From: Bacteroidota bacterium
GTDB lineage: Bacteria > Bacteroidota > Bacteroidia > B-17B0 > Aurantibacillaceae
Assembly (NCBI GenBank): GCA_963169355.1
Contig: CAUJCR010000008.1
Span: 62,001 to 126,000 of the forward strand
Length of the DNA: 64,000 nucleotides
Direction: 5' to 3'
In this document: one piece after another, positions 8,679-18,110 of the stretch
Layout of the letters: each line of letters starts with the position of its first letter
Position numbering within the stretch: position 1 is the first letter of the stretch
Position numbers and translations under genes: made by a program
The notes under the pieces: model-generated
Told to the model about the DNA's origin: nothing
The model's input: only the letters and a program-made list of their open reading frames with translations
Database searches by the model: none

Positions 8679-11249
8679 CTATAATTCTCCTAACTGAGCG
8701 CCCAAAGTAAAATGGAATTGCCCTTTACCATTACCAGATCCGGTATTACCCGGGATATTATCAAAGCCCCAACCATAATCCAGTCCTAATAAACCAAACA
8801 TAGGTAAAAATACTCTTAATCCAAAACCCGCACTACGTTTTACCTGAAAAGGATTAATGTCTTTATATTTTGCCCAAGTATTTCCAGCCTCAGCGAATCC
8901 TAATACAAATATAGTAGCTTGTGGATTTAATGAAATTGGGTAACGCAACTCCATAGTATATCTTGCACACACAGGATCACCATTAGTGCTAGATAATGAA
9001 TTGTCTGTATATCCACGTAGTGCAATAATTTCGCGCGCTACAAAATTTTGATAACCACTTAAACCACTTCCTCCCATATAATAACGCTCAAAAGGCGACA
9101 CCCCCACTTTTCGATTATACCAACCTAAGATACCATAACCAATTTTTGTTCTTAATACTAAGTTACGAGCTTCTTTTCCTTCACCAGCTTTTTTATTCGT
9201 TAATTGTGTAAACCATTCAATAGTCAGTTTATATTTTTGATATTCAATAAATTTATATTTTTCTGCTAAAGTGGCATTTTCATAGTCTTTACCATTAAAT
9301 AAGGAATAAGGAGGTGTAAACTGTCCAAGTAATGAAATATTGGAACCATTTTTAGGGAAGATAGGAGAATCAATACTATTGCGTGATAAATTAATTCTTC
9401 CGTTTATATCATTAGCATAACCATTTGTTAAGATAAAATAAGGGTATTGATGTAACTCATAATAATTATAACTTAATTCGGTATATAATGAAAAATAGTC
9501 ATCTGGTTTTTTTAATCTTTTACCATATCCAATAGACATTCCTGTAATTTGCATAGTACTACGATACGGATTTAGGATTTTATTTCCTTCGCTATCTTTT
9601 GTGTATTTCTTTTCGCCCGTATTATTAAACATTGAGAAATACCCTGTTACACTTAACGAATTTGGTCTTTTTCCTCCTAACCAAGGCTCTGTAAATGATA
9701 TATTATAAGACTGGTAATACACCCCATTTGTTTGAGCTCTGATACTAAATTTTTGCCCATCACCAGTAGGGAGCGGACTCCAAGAATTTGGTTTAAAAAT
9801 ATTTCTCATTGAGAAATTATTAAATGAAAGCCCGAGGGTTCCAACCACACGACCTCCGCCCCATCCACCAGATAACTCAATCTGATCAGATGGTTTTTCT
9901 TCTACTTTATATTCAATATCTACTGTTCCATCGGCAGGATTTGGTGTAGGTGTTACACCCAATTTTTCTGGATCAAAATAACCAAGTTGACTTAATTCTC
10001 GTTGAGTTCTAATAATATCGGAACGACGAAATAACTGTCCTGGTTTGGTTCTAATTTCTCTATAAATAACATGATCGTTCGTTTTAGTATTTCCTAACAC
10101 TGTAACTTTATTAATGGTAGCTTGTTTACCTTCATACATGTGTATATCAATATCAATCGTGTCATTATGCACATTTACTTCTTGAGGTGTAACATTAAAA
10201 AATAAATAACCATCGTCCATATATAGTGATGAGATGTCATACCCATTTGGATTCATAAATAATTTTTGGTCGAGATAGGATTGATCAAATACTTCTCCTT
10301 TTTTAATATTTAGGATTGTATCTAATTGTCCGCTACGATACTTAGAATTACCATACCATTTAATGTTACCAAAATAAAACTTACGCCCTTCTTCTATAGT
10401 AATATCAACATTTACCCTATTCTTTTTCACAAAATAAACAGTATCTTTTACTATACGGGCATCTCTATATCCTTTACTGTTATATTTAGTAATGATAGTT
10501 GGTAAATCTTTCTCTAAATTATCCTCTAAGTATTTTCCAGAGTTCCAAAAAGTATAAAGTCTAAAAGGCTTACTATCACTCATCTTACGACGTAATTTCC
10601 AATCGGCCACTACTGTATTTCCATAAATATTTAAGTTTTTAATTCTTACCTTTTTTCCTTTAGTAACTTGTATATATACAATAACGTGTGGAGTTTTTGC
10701 TTTTTTATCTACCTCGGTAGTAACATCTACTTTGGCATTATAAAATCCTTTATTAACATAAAAATCTCGAACAATATTTTTTACATAACCTAGAGTATAA
10801 TCTGTAACAACTTTTTCTTTCACTAATCTTATTTTACCTCTAATTTCGTCAGCGTCATTCTTCTTTACATTACCTCTAAATGAAAACCCTGATAGCTTTG
10901 GTTTCTCTACAACAACAATTTTAAGAAATGCTTTATCGCCAATTGTTTTAACTAAAAATATTTGTACATCTTCAAATAATCCTTGTTTCCATAAGTTTTT
11001 TATAGCTTCTGAAATATCATCACCAGGTATGTGAATTTTATCATCGTAATTTAATCCAGACAATAATCTAACAATATTCTTATCAGTAAATTCTGAACAT
11101 TCAACTTCTATACCAGCTATTGTATATTCCTTAGGTTTTGCCCAATCAAGCAATGTATTTGACTCAGGTTCAGAAATAGGTTCTTGAGCCATTAAGCCAA
11201 CACTAGCCAACAAAATAAGAATTAGAAAAAAACTTCTGTTTAGTGTCAT
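8679..11249 (-). CDS. bamA: BamA, outer-membrane protein assembly factor
   Basis: Core of the Bam complex that folds beta-barrels into the outer membrane. The 856-residue protein has a signal peptide (1-21), a series of POTRA domains to about residue 440, and a 16-strand-type barrel ending FHFTLGAQLGEL. The barrel holds the loop-6 RGY motif (IIALRGYTDNS). It lies 4 bp after uppS and upstream of the ompH pair, so the four genes are probably one operon. Confidence 0.96.
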   Translation of the reverse strand: MTLNRSFFLILILLASVGLMAQEPISEPESNTLLDWAKPKEYTIAGIEVECSEFTDKNIVRLLSGLNYDDKIHIPGDDISEAIKNLWKQGLFEDVQIFLVKTIGDKAFLKIVVVEKPKLSGFSFRGNVKKNDADEIRGKIRLVKEKVVTDYTLGYVKNIVRDFYVNKGFYNAKVDVTTEVDKKAKTPHVIVYIQVTKGKKVRIKNLNIYGNTVVADWKLRRKMSDSKPFRLYTFWNSGKYLEDNLEKDLPTIITKYNSKGYRDARIVKDTVYFVKKNRVNVDITIEEGRKFYFGNIKWYGNSKYRSGQLDTILNIKKGEVFDQSYLDQKLFMNPNGYDISSLYMDDGYLFFNVTPQEVNVHNDTIDIDIHMYEGKQATINKVTVLGNTKTNDHVIYREIRTKPGQLFRRSDIIRTQRELSQLGYFDPEKLGVTPTPNPADGTVDIEYKVEEKPSDQIELSGGWGGGRVVGTLGLSFNNFSMRNIFKPNSWSPLPTGDGQKFSIRAQTNGVYYQSYNISFTEPWLGGKRPNSLSVTGYFSMFNNTGEKKYTKDSEGNKILNPYRSTMQITGMSIGYGKRLKKPDDYFSLYTELSYNYYELHQYPYFILTNGYANDINGRINLSRNSIDSPIFPKNGSNISLLGQFTPPYSLFNGKDYENATLAEKYKFIEYQKYKLTIEWFTQLTNKKAGEGKEARNLVLRTKIGYGILGWYNRKVGVSPFERYYMGGSGLSGYQNFVAREIIALRGYTDNSLSSTNGDPVCARYTMELRYPISLNPQATIFVLGFAEAGNTWAKYKDINPFQVKRSAGFGLRVFLPMFGLLGLDYGWGFDNIPGNTGSGNGKGQFHFTLGAQLGEL

Positions 11250-11253
11250 TTGT

Positions 11254-12000
11254 TTAGTGTTTGGTTAATTGCTCACTTGTTTTACCAAACCGGCGTTCTC
11301 TAGTTTGATAATTAATTATGGCTTCAAACAAGTCTTCTTTTCTAAAATCTGGCCAAAGTTTATCGGTAAAATAAAACTCGGCATAAGCTAATTGCCACAA
11401 TAAAAAATTACTAATTCGTCTCTCGCCACTTGTACGAATCATCAACTCTGGATCAGGAAATTTATTTGTACACAAGTGCTGCTCTATAATCTTCTCTGTA
11501 ATATCTTCTGGTTGCAAAACAGATGCTTTTACCTTTGAAGCAATTTGTTGCATCGCATTTTGAATTTCCCATTTAGAAGAATAACTCAATGCTAAGATTA
11601 AAGTTAATCCAGTATTATTAGCAGTTTGCTGAATAGATTCGTTCAATTCATTTAAGCAATTAGTAGGCAAAGAGTTTAAATTTCCAATAGCTTGTAATCG
11701 TACATTTTTTTTGTTTAACTGCGGCGTTTCTGCGCTTATAGTAGAAATTAATAATTCCATTAAGGCCTCAACTTCTTCTTTTGGTCGGTTCCAATTTTCG
11801 GTACTAAAAGCATACAAAGTCATGTATTTTACACCAATGGTACCAGCTGCCTCTACTACATCTCTTACTGAATTTACTCCTTCATAATGACCATATATAC
11901 GATTTTCCCCATGTTGCTTCGCCCAACGTCCATTTCCATCCATTATAATTGCGATGTGTTGGGGTATATTTTGGGTATTAATCTGATGTATTAAACTCAT
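11254..12000 (-). CDS. uppS: Undecaprenyl diphosphate synthase
   Basis: Cis-prenyltransferase that makes the C55 lipid carrier for peptidoglycan. HIAIIMDGNGRWA holds the catalytic Asp (residue 21). RTSGERRISNFLLWQLAYAEFYF near 191-213 is the substrate-binding signature. 248 residues, normal. It heads the uppS-bamA-ompH-ompH group and is the last host gene before the inserted region. Confidence 0.97.
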   Translation of the reverse strand: MSLIHQINTQNIPQHIAIIMDGNGRWAKQHGENRIYGHYEGVNSVRDVVEAAGTIGVKYMTLYAFSTENWNRPKEEVEALMELLISTISAETPQLNKKNVRLQAIGNLNSLPTNCLNELNESIQQTANNTGLTLILALSYSSKWEIQNAMQQIASKVKASVLQPEDITEKIIEQHLCTNKFPDPELMIRTSGERRISNFLLWQLAYAEFYFTDKLWPDFRKEDLFEAIINYQTRERRFGKTSEQLTKH

Positions 12001-12093
12001 AGTTTATAGAACGCCGAATTTACGCTTTTAGCCGAAATTAGACAAAAAATTACCTATTTAAGTTATAAAAGGTGTTAATTTAAACTATAATAA

Positions 12094-12123
12094 AAAAGGC
12101 TATTCCTAATGAGATAGCCTTTT
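12094..12123. terminator. Terminator at the left edge of the inserted region
   Basis: A 10-bp perfect stem (12094-12103 with 12114-12123) flanked by A and T runs. It lies downstream of the 12247-12795 gene and upstream of uppS, separating accessory from host transcription. Confidence 0.75.
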
Positions 12124-12148
12124 AAATTTAAGTGGAACTAACAAGAAC

Positions 12149-12190
12149 TTGTTCGAACCGAATTTTGGAAGATTTACGTAAAATACGCTA
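12149..12190. repeat. Diverged about 40-bp direct repeat, copy A
   Basis: TTGTTCGA, a short variable stretch, then TTTTGGAAGATTTACGTAAA and TACG. It matches 13283-13320 in order (21 of 25 in the right half). It lies 57 bp past the stop of the 12247-12795 gene and overlaps a small AACAAG-AA-CTTGTT palindrome. Confidence 0.5.
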
Positions 12191-12246
12191 AGTTTCATTG
12201 AGTTTTACGTAAATGAAATCTATAAATTTCAATAATGTTGAGTCTA

Positions 12247-12795
12247 TTAGCTAATTCTTTTTACTGATTCCATAAAAAGTTCTGTAAACCTATTTTGTAA
12301 TTCTAATTCTTTAGTATTAATTAATTCTTGGGAGATTGATTCTGTTAATTTCTGATTTTTGTTTTTTTCAATTGAACCAATAAAGTTTAATTCCGATTGA
12401 ATTACTTCTACTTCAGTTAACAATTCTTTATATGTTAATTCAGTAATGTTTTCCAAGATAAATGTATAATTAATAGATTCTATTATTTTGTTAGCAGGTA
12501 ATAGCCAATCAGTGTATCTTTTTTTTAGTTCATTATAAACCTTACTAGGAATTTTCACACCATGAAATCCATCATGAGCAGTACCATTTTTGTTAATGGC
12601 AAAAATCTGATTATTTCCGTTGTAAACGTGTAAATGATAATCTCCTGTCGGATTATGAGGTTGGTGCTTAATAACAGAGTATGTCCCAATTAGAGGAGCC
12701 CCCTTATGTTTAGCTTCCAATAACAGTTCAGATTTATCATCGTGAAATGTTATAACAATATTATACCCGTCTATGTTAAAAGATTCGTGTCGCAT
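12247..12795 (-). CDS. Unknown accessory protein, 182 residues
   Basis: I do not recognise this family. The frame is open to a TTG at 12819, but the ATG at 12795 begins 1 bp after the stop of the upstream gene, which is the better start and implies coupled translation. The N-terminal 100 residues are strand-rich with His/Gly signatures (GDYHLHVYNGNNQ, NGTAHDGFHGVKIP); the rest is helical and charged. No signal peptide or membrane segment. It is paired with the 12797-13162 gene, next to a defence-like gene. Confidence 0.7.
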   Translation of the reverse strand: MRHESFNIDGYNIVITFHDDKSELLLEAKHKGAPLIGTYSVIKHQPHNPTGDYHLHVYNGNNQIFAINKNGTAHDGFHGVKIPSKVYNELKKRYTDWLLPANKIIESINYTFILENITELTYKELLTEVEVIQSELNFIGSIEKNKNQKLTESISQELINTKELELQNRFTELFMESVKRIS

Positions 12796-12796
12796 T

Positions 12797-13162
12797 TTAG
12801 TCTTTGATAAGTTTACCAATTAAGTTAATATCTGTAACAGGCTCAACAACAAGGTTACAAAACATCGGGTAATTATTATTAATCATTTGGTCTAGGCTAA
12901 TATACCTTGATAAGACCTTAAAAACTTTGATTTTATCTTCAAATTCAGGGGCTTCTGCATGACCCTTTTTCATTTCGGTAATTTTCAAGCTAATAAAATC
13001 GCCAACTAAAGGAATATCGCCTATTGAATCAGCACATAAACCATTTTCCGTTAAATCTTCTTCATAAGGTCTGCCATTAAGACTGTCTTTTGATAATTCT
13101 TGTATTCTAATTGATATAACTTGCTTTTTGAAGTCAATATCTTTTGCTGATTTTAATGCCAT
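12797..13162 (-). CDS. Unknown accessory protein, 121 residues
   Basis: Soluble protein with no recognised family. It has the mixed character of a small globular domain (FKKQVISIRIQELSKD, GDIPLVGDFISLKITEMKKG, IKVFKVLSRYISLD). It is the first gene of a tight two-gene unit with 12247-12795. The unit sits between two copies of a diverged 40-bp repeat, so it may have moved as one cassette. Confidence 0.7.
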   Translation of the reverse strand: MALKSAKDIDFKKQVISIRIQELSKDSLNGRPYEEDLTENGLCADSIGDIPLVGDFISLKITEMKKGHAEAPEFEDKIKVFKVLSRYISLDQMINNNYPMFCNLVVEPVTDINLIGKLIKD

Positions 13163-13282
13163 GTTTTTAATTTCAAATATATATAATTTTGTCTTTATTG
13201 TAGTGAGTTAAAACAACCAAGAAAAGCTGTATTTACGAGCCTTTAAATGTTATCCTGTAGCCATTGAACAAAGAAATAAGTG

Positions 13283-13320
13283 GTTGTTCGAGCTGTTTTT
13301 CGAGGATTTACATGAAATAC
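13283..13320. repeat. Diverged about 40-bp direct repeat, copy B
   Basis: Second copy of the 12149-12190 repeat: TTGTTCGA, then TTTTCGAGGATTTACATGAA and TACG. It lies 26 bp past the stop of the phosphoesterase-NTPase gene. With copy A it brackets the two small genes. Confidence 0.5.
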
Positions 13321-13345
13321 GGAAGCCTTTAAGTTAATACGTCCT

Positions 13346-16300
13346 TTAATTTCCCTTTTTCTTTTTCTCTTCCATATTTAATATAAATTCCGATTTCCCC
13401 TTTTTATCTAAGTCTCCTAAACTTACTTTAATATCCGCCATTAATCGAAGGTAAAAATTATCCAATTCTTGATTTTTTGACCTAAGATGATAGTATGACA
13501 TTACTTTTAAAAATGATAAATCTTTAGTATAGTTAAATCCAGTCTTTTTAACAAAGTTCTCAATTATCTGAGGGTATTCACTTCCTTTTATATCTGCATA
13601 AAGAAATACGCTAATAAATTTCTCAAATTGCGACATATTTAATTCAAGGTCATCTTTCTTGATTTTGTCAATTACAACTGGTCTTAATTTTTGGCTTCCT
13701 AACCATTCATAAATCATTATTTGATGTATAAGAGGTAACACATGAACAAACAAGTTAAAATCAATGTTTTTAGGGAAATTTTGAGGCTTTTTGTTATGCT
13801 TAGCGTAATATCCAATTAACGAATCACGATATAGCATTAAAAACGAAATAGAACTTATTAGAATATTCTTATAAGAATTGGTCTTCAGCTCGAAATTATC
13901 TACGTCCTCGCTATTTTTTAACACTGAAGAAGCTAATTTTAAAACTCTATCAAAATTTTTCTTGGTAGAGTATTTATTCGCTGTTTTGTCGGGTATTGAA
14001 TTTTGAACTGGAACATTTGAGAGTGTTTCATCATACATACTCTCTATCTGCTTCTCACTAGGTTTATTTTGATAATTATTAGATTTTAATTGAAAAGCAA
14101 TCGTATTTGATTTATTTCGTATCTCTAAGACTTCGTCAATTTTACTTGGGTTTTCAAGTAATGACTTATTAAACTCATCAAAAGCTTCGGATAATTTTTT
14201 CTGAGTAAACTCTAACACTTTAAAGTCATCACCTTTTAATCCTGTGTAGTATCCTATTTCTTCAATATAATTCAAATAATTTTCGTCAGTAAATACTTCA
14301 AGTTTAAATTCGTTATCAATTTCCATATAGACAGATAGAAAATAGTGAAAGAAAAAACCTGACTTAAATTTAACTTGATTTACATCTTCATAACATAGTA
14401 TTCCTCTGTTTATGAAATCATCTAAAACTTTTTGTGGTTTACCTGTAAACCTAGTTTTTAAATAATCATTAATATAGCCCAGTAAATCAACATAATCAAC
14501 ATAGTAATCATGTTCTGACTTACCATTATCTTTCATATACTTGGCAATGAATGCCAAAAGTCTTTTTTTGTTTTTGAAGCTTAGAGTTTCAGAGTAAATA
14601 TTTTCAATGTTCGTTTTTTCCAGTAGATTTTCTACAAATAGCTCAACAAGAACAGAATTGTTTATTGGTTTTTTTTCTTGCTTTTCAAATATCCATAAAA
14701 ACATTGTAACGGATAACGGTGTTTTTGGCAAACCGAAATCATTAAAATTCTTTATTAATTTCTCCATGTTCTCTTGAAAGTCAATATCCTGTCCTTTAAA
14801 CCATTTTAAAATTAAAGACTTGATTTCGGAGCTATTTAAACTTTGTATAAACCCAACATTAAACTGTAATACCGCATTATGCTCTAAATAGTCAATTGGC
14901 ATGATACCTTCAATACTTTGAGTATTCGTAGTAACTATTTGAACATTAGGAAATTTTGAAATAAAGGATTCCAATTCAGAAATTTGCGGTACACTTCTTT
15001 GAGAAAAATTTATTTCGTCTATAAAAACAATAACTTTACTTTCAGTTAACAGTTTGATAAACTCTTGATTCCCGAGCCCCACAAATTCCCTAATAACTTT
15101 GTACAGTTCTTTTTCTTTAAAGTCATTAAATTTTAAAATAACTGGAATTTTATTAAAATGGTTAAATCTTTTTGCAGCCTCTATAAATAATTTATCAAGC
15201 AAGATAGTTTTGCCACTTTCTTTTTGTCCATATATCAAAAAATTGGCATTGCTTTCTAAAATAGATTCAATGGTATATTCTTTAGTATCTTCTTCTTTAA
15301 AAGAATTTTCAGCACAATTATAAATTCTCGGTGCAACAAAAAGATTGTCTATGGTACAATGAGCATTTGTTGAATTGCTTGAAACAATTATATGATTATT
15401 TAATTTTTCTATATGATTTTCATTAATCCGTTCAACAATGGAAGACAGGTTGTAAAAATTCTGTAAATTCTCGTTTTTTAAAATAGGAAACTCCTTTATA
15501 GCCGTATCATTTCCAATTTCAGTATTTGCAACAAATTTCTCATGATTCGGAAGATATTTACGGTATGTAACAATTACTTTTTCATTAGGAACAAATTCAA
15601 TAATATTATAGCCATTATAATATTTAGCATCTCTACTTTCATCAGCAATAGTTGAATTCGCTATTGATATAAAAATATCACCATATAAGTCCTGAGTATA
15701 TGTTGAAGATAATTCATGAACATGACCTGTTAGGAGAATATTATAGTTCTTAAATAATTCAATTTTAACAACATCTCTATCAAAGTCTTTCAAAAACTCA
15801 ACTGGATGATGGGTTATTGCTACCTTAAATTCGCAATCTTTAATGTGGTTAAGCGAATTTAAAATTTGTGTTTTCCCAATTATTAAATTTTCTTTATCAT
15901 CATCTTTCTTTCGGCAAAGCCAAGAAGAGTTAAAGCAACTAATTCCAATCTTTTTACCTGACAACTCTACAATGAAGGAGTTATCGAAATTTGACAGACT
16001 TGCATTCTGATATGTAGAATAATAACCATGTTCCCAAAGTTTATAATCTTCTAGTTGTTCGATGTGCTTAGACTTAATTCTATTCGCTGATATAAATTCG
16101 TTCACATCTTTTTCACTAGCTAAAATTTTTGCTAAACCAGTTTCGCTTACAGAATCTATCTTATCTCTGACAATATCGTGATTACCCGGAACAACAAATA
16201 TTTTGTTTTTTATAGTTGGATTTTCAGTAATTATTTCGTCAAATAATACTTTTTCAAATAACTTGAAAGCTTCAATAGTAGATGACTTGAAATCTTTACC

Positions 16301-16456
16301 TCCTTTATTTAGTAAGTCTCCTGTGAAAACTATTATTGTATTATTGTCAACGTATTGATGCAAATCATTTGCTAATGCTTTTACCAAATTTAATTTGTCG
16401 CTACTTGGTGAATCAGTTTCTAAATGAAAATCTGATATATGAATTATTTTAAACAT
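13346..16456 (-). CDS. Metallophosphoesterase-NTPase fusion, likely defence protein
   Basis: A 1036-residue two-part protein. Residues 1-300 are a calcineurin-type metallophosphoesterase with all metal motifs: D9-x-H11, GD (46-47), GNHD (91-94), HH (216-217) and GHVH (244-247). Residues about 400-600 are a P-loop NTPase with Walker A GQKESGKT (410-417) and Walker B IVFIDE (476-481), in the style of NACHT/STAND switches. The helical C-terminus (600-1036) would be the sensor. STAND proteins with an N-terminal effector are a known antiphage design; applying it here is inference. It is its own transcription unit, bounded by a terminator at 16488-16514. Confidence 0.8.
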   Translation of the reverse strand: MFKIIHISDFHLETDSPSSDKLNLVKALANDLHQYVDNNTIIVFTGDLLNKGGKDFKSSTIEAFKLFEKVLFDEIITENPTIKNKIFVVPGNHDIVRDKIDSVSETGLAKILASEKDVNEFISANRIKSKHIEQLEDYKLWEHGYYSTYQNASLSNFDNSFIVELSGKKIGISCFNSSWLCRKKDDDKENLIIGKTQILNSLNHIKDCEFKVAITHHPVEFLKDFDRDVVKIELFKNYNILLTGHVHELSSTYTQDLYGDIFISIANSTIADESRDAKYYNGYNIIEFVPNEKVIVTYRKYLPNHEKFVANTEIGNDTAIKEFPILKNENLQNFYNLSSIVERINENHIEKLNNHIIVSSNSTNAHCTIDNLFVAPRIYNCAENSFKEEDTKEYTIESILESNANFLIYGQKESGKTILLDKLFIEAAKRFNHFNKIPVILKFNDFKEKELYKVIREFVGLGNQEFIKLLTESKVIVFIDEINFSQRSVPQISELESFISKFPNVQIVTTNTQSIEGIMPIDYLEHNAVLQFNVGFIQSLNSSEIKSLILKWFKGQDIDFQENMEKLIKNFNDFGLPKTPLSVTMFLWIFEKQEKKPINNSVLVELFVENLLEKTNIENIYSETLSFKNKKRLLAFIAKYMKDNGKSEHDYYVDYVDLLGYINDYLKTRFTGKPQKVLDDFINRGILCYEDVNQVKFKSGFFFHYFLSVYMEIDNEFKLEVFTDENYLNYIEEIGYYTGLKGDDFKVLEFTQKKLSEAFDEFNKSLLENPSKIDEVLEIRNKSNTIAFQLKSNNYQNKPSEKQIESMYDETLSNVPVQNSIPDKTANKYSTKKNFDRVLKLASSVLKNSEDVDNFELKTNSYKNILISSISFLMLYRDSLIGYYAKHNKKPQNFPKNIDFNLFVHVLPLIHQIMIYEWLGSQKLRPVVIDKIKKDDLELNMSQFEKFISVFLYADIKGSEYPQIIENFVKKTGFNYTKDLSFLKVMSYYHLRSKNQELDNFYLRLMADIKVSLGDLDKKGKSEFILNMEEKKKKGN

Positions 16457-16487
16457 AACCTTGATTTAAGTAAAGAGTAAAAATAAG

Positions 16488-16514
16488 AAAATCCACCAAT
16501 TTTTGGTGGATTTT
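16488..16514 (-). terminator. Terminator closing the long leftward operon
   Basis: A 12-bp perfect stem (AAAATCCACCAA with TTGGTGGATTTT) and 3-base loop, followed on the minus strand by a U-rich run. It lies 12 bp past the stop of the 16526-18085 gene. Confidence 0.9.
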
Positions 16515-16525
16515 TCTTTGTTTTC

Positions 16526-18085
16526 CTAAGCTGCATTTCGATACTCGGCATCTTCAAATATTCTCATTTCACCTCCCTGATTGAACCTACCGTTTTGTAC
16601 AGCCAAGCCCTTTTCAGGTACTTGGATAACCACGTCCACATCATGCTGAAACTCATTAGCTCCTCTGAAATTACCCTCTTTTGTTGTTTGGAAAATATAC
16701 ACGAACGATTTGCCAGGATTGTTGTGTTTTAGCGTTTCTAAATCGCCTGATGACAAGCCTAACTTATTTACGCTATCAAAGAAAATGAAGTCATAATATG
16801 ATAAATCTTCAGGGATCTGTTCCGTAACAAATAGGTTTGGATGTGCCACATCTTTTGCCTTTAATTTTTCCTGTAAAGTCATATCCAAACCCTCCTCACG
16901 TGCAATGTAAAGCACCTTACCATGATTTCGGGCTAGGTAGCCAGCGAAGTCAACGCACAGGAATGACTTACCCATTTTAGGTTTACCATATACCATTGCT
17001 GAAAAACCCTTACTTGGGTCGCCAATCAGTTTGCGATACTTTCCTACAAAGCCCAATGTTTTAAATTGTACATTACTAAAATCCATACTCGACATAACGC
17101 CCTTTGGTAAAATGGGTTTTACTGGCTCTGTATCTCTTTCAATACAATTAACTTCTGCAAGTTCTTCATTAATTCCTGATAACTCACAAGCGCAACCTAA
17201 AACCCCATTGATGCCGTTTAATTCTGCTGGAGCAATGTTTAATACCTTTTGAGTTTTGCTTTTGATATAGCTGTTTAAATTAGAGTGCATTTCATCTAAC
17301 AGCTTATTATACTTGTCATTCTTGGTAATCTTTTTCAGCTTAACAGCTTTCTGCATGGCATTGATTAATGCTTGCGCTTTTTCTTTTACCCCATATTTGC
17401 CATTCAAAGTAATGTATCGTTTAATCAACATTATTGACGGCATCACACGTTCTTGCGCTATTAAGTTTTTAAACTCTAACACAATTTTTTCATCAATGAT
17501 GATGAGTGTATTTTTAGCCATGTCATTAAAACGAGCTAGTAGTTTTTCTTGAATATATTTTATTTGCTTGGCATAAGGTGAAGTTTTGCGGATTCTCTTT
17601 TCTACGATGGAGCGTTGTAACGCATTAATAAAGCGCAATAAATCATCTTTGGTTTTACGTTTGTTGTTCATGGCAACATAGCGTTTTAAAAACTTAATCT
17701 CTTCAGGGATGCGCTCAACAAAAGTCAAATCCATTTCCTCTGTTTCATCAGGTGTAGGAATAGTTTGTTTTACAATTTTATGGGATTCTTTTGGTTTAAC
17801 TACTTCAGATTTATTTTCAGACTGTGAGTTGTCAATTCTAACCACATGAATGTTTTTAGGCATGTCATGTTTTTGCGTGATAGGATTCTTTTGTATAAAC
17901 TCATCGAGCTTTACAAAATACGTATCCATCAATTTTTTAATTCCATCATTGGAATTGTAAGCGTTCCAGTTGGTATAATTCTCACTTGCCTTTTCAATAA
18001 ATTGGTGTGTTTTCCAGTAAGTAGCTGGTAGGGTTGAATAATCAAGGTCTTTAACGGTGTCTTTATAGTTGTTTATGGTTATCAT
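16526..18085 (-). CDS. RecA-fold ATPase with duplicated N-terminal domain
   Basis: 519 residues. The C-terminal part is a RecA/RadA/DnaB-like ATPase: Walker A GKPKMGKS (367-374), VLYIAREEG, and Walker B YDFIFFDS (431-438). It lacks the marks of a terminase. The N-terminal part holds an internal duplication: about 130-190 (IKFLKRYVAMNN, FINALQRSIVEKRI) resembles 218-272 (IMLIKRYITLNG, LINAMQKAVKLKKI). A linker at 289-310 carries ELNGING and ELSGINEEL, the short motif that recurs in the virion-like proteins of this cluster. It lies just downstream of the helicase gene. A role in DNA replication or handling for the element is inferred. Confidence 0.75.
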   Translation of the reverse strand: MITINNYKDTVKDLDYSTLPATYWKTHQFIEKASENYTNWNAYNSNDGIKKLMDTYFVKLDEFIQKNPITQKHDMPKNIHVVRIDNSQSENKSEVVKPKESHKIVKQTIPTPDETEEMDLTFVERIPEEIKFLKRYVAMNNKRKTKDDLLRFINALQRSIVEKRIRKTSPYAKQIKYIQEKLLARFNDMAKNTLIIIDEKIVLEFKNLIAQERVMPSIMLIKRYITLNGKYGVKEKAQALINAMQKAVKLKKITKNDKYNKLLDEMHSNLNSYIKSKTQKVLNIAPAELNGINGVLGCACELSGINEELAEVNCIERDTEPVKPILPKGVMSSMDFSNVQFKTLGFVGKYRKLIGDPSKGFSAMVYGKPKMGKSFLCVDFAGYLARNHGKVLYIAREEGLDMTLQEKLKAKDVAHPNLFVTEQIPEDLSYYDFIFFDSVNKLGLSSGDLETLKHNNPGKSFVYIFQTTKEGNFRGANEFQHDVDVVIQVPEKGLAVQNGRFNQGGEMRIFEDAEYRNAA

Positions 18086-18110
18086 GGTTGTAATGGTTTT
18101 GAATAAAAAA

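Noticed and set aside
12124-12240. tRNA 3'-end remnant as left att site
   Set aside because: Only nine bases (TTCGAACCG) match the tRNA-Ala T-arm and the flanks do not; spacing of the other shared letters differs by five. Not enough for a tRNA fragment.
12149-13320. Integron-like gene cassettes
   Set aside because: The repeats follow stop codons, but the core sites and palindrome form of attC are not there and no tyrosine integron integrase is seen.
16526-18085. Genome-packaging ATPase or terminase
   Set aside because: The Walker region is of RecA/RadA type (GKPKMGKS, YIAREEG), without HerA/FtsK or terminase features or a nuclease domain.
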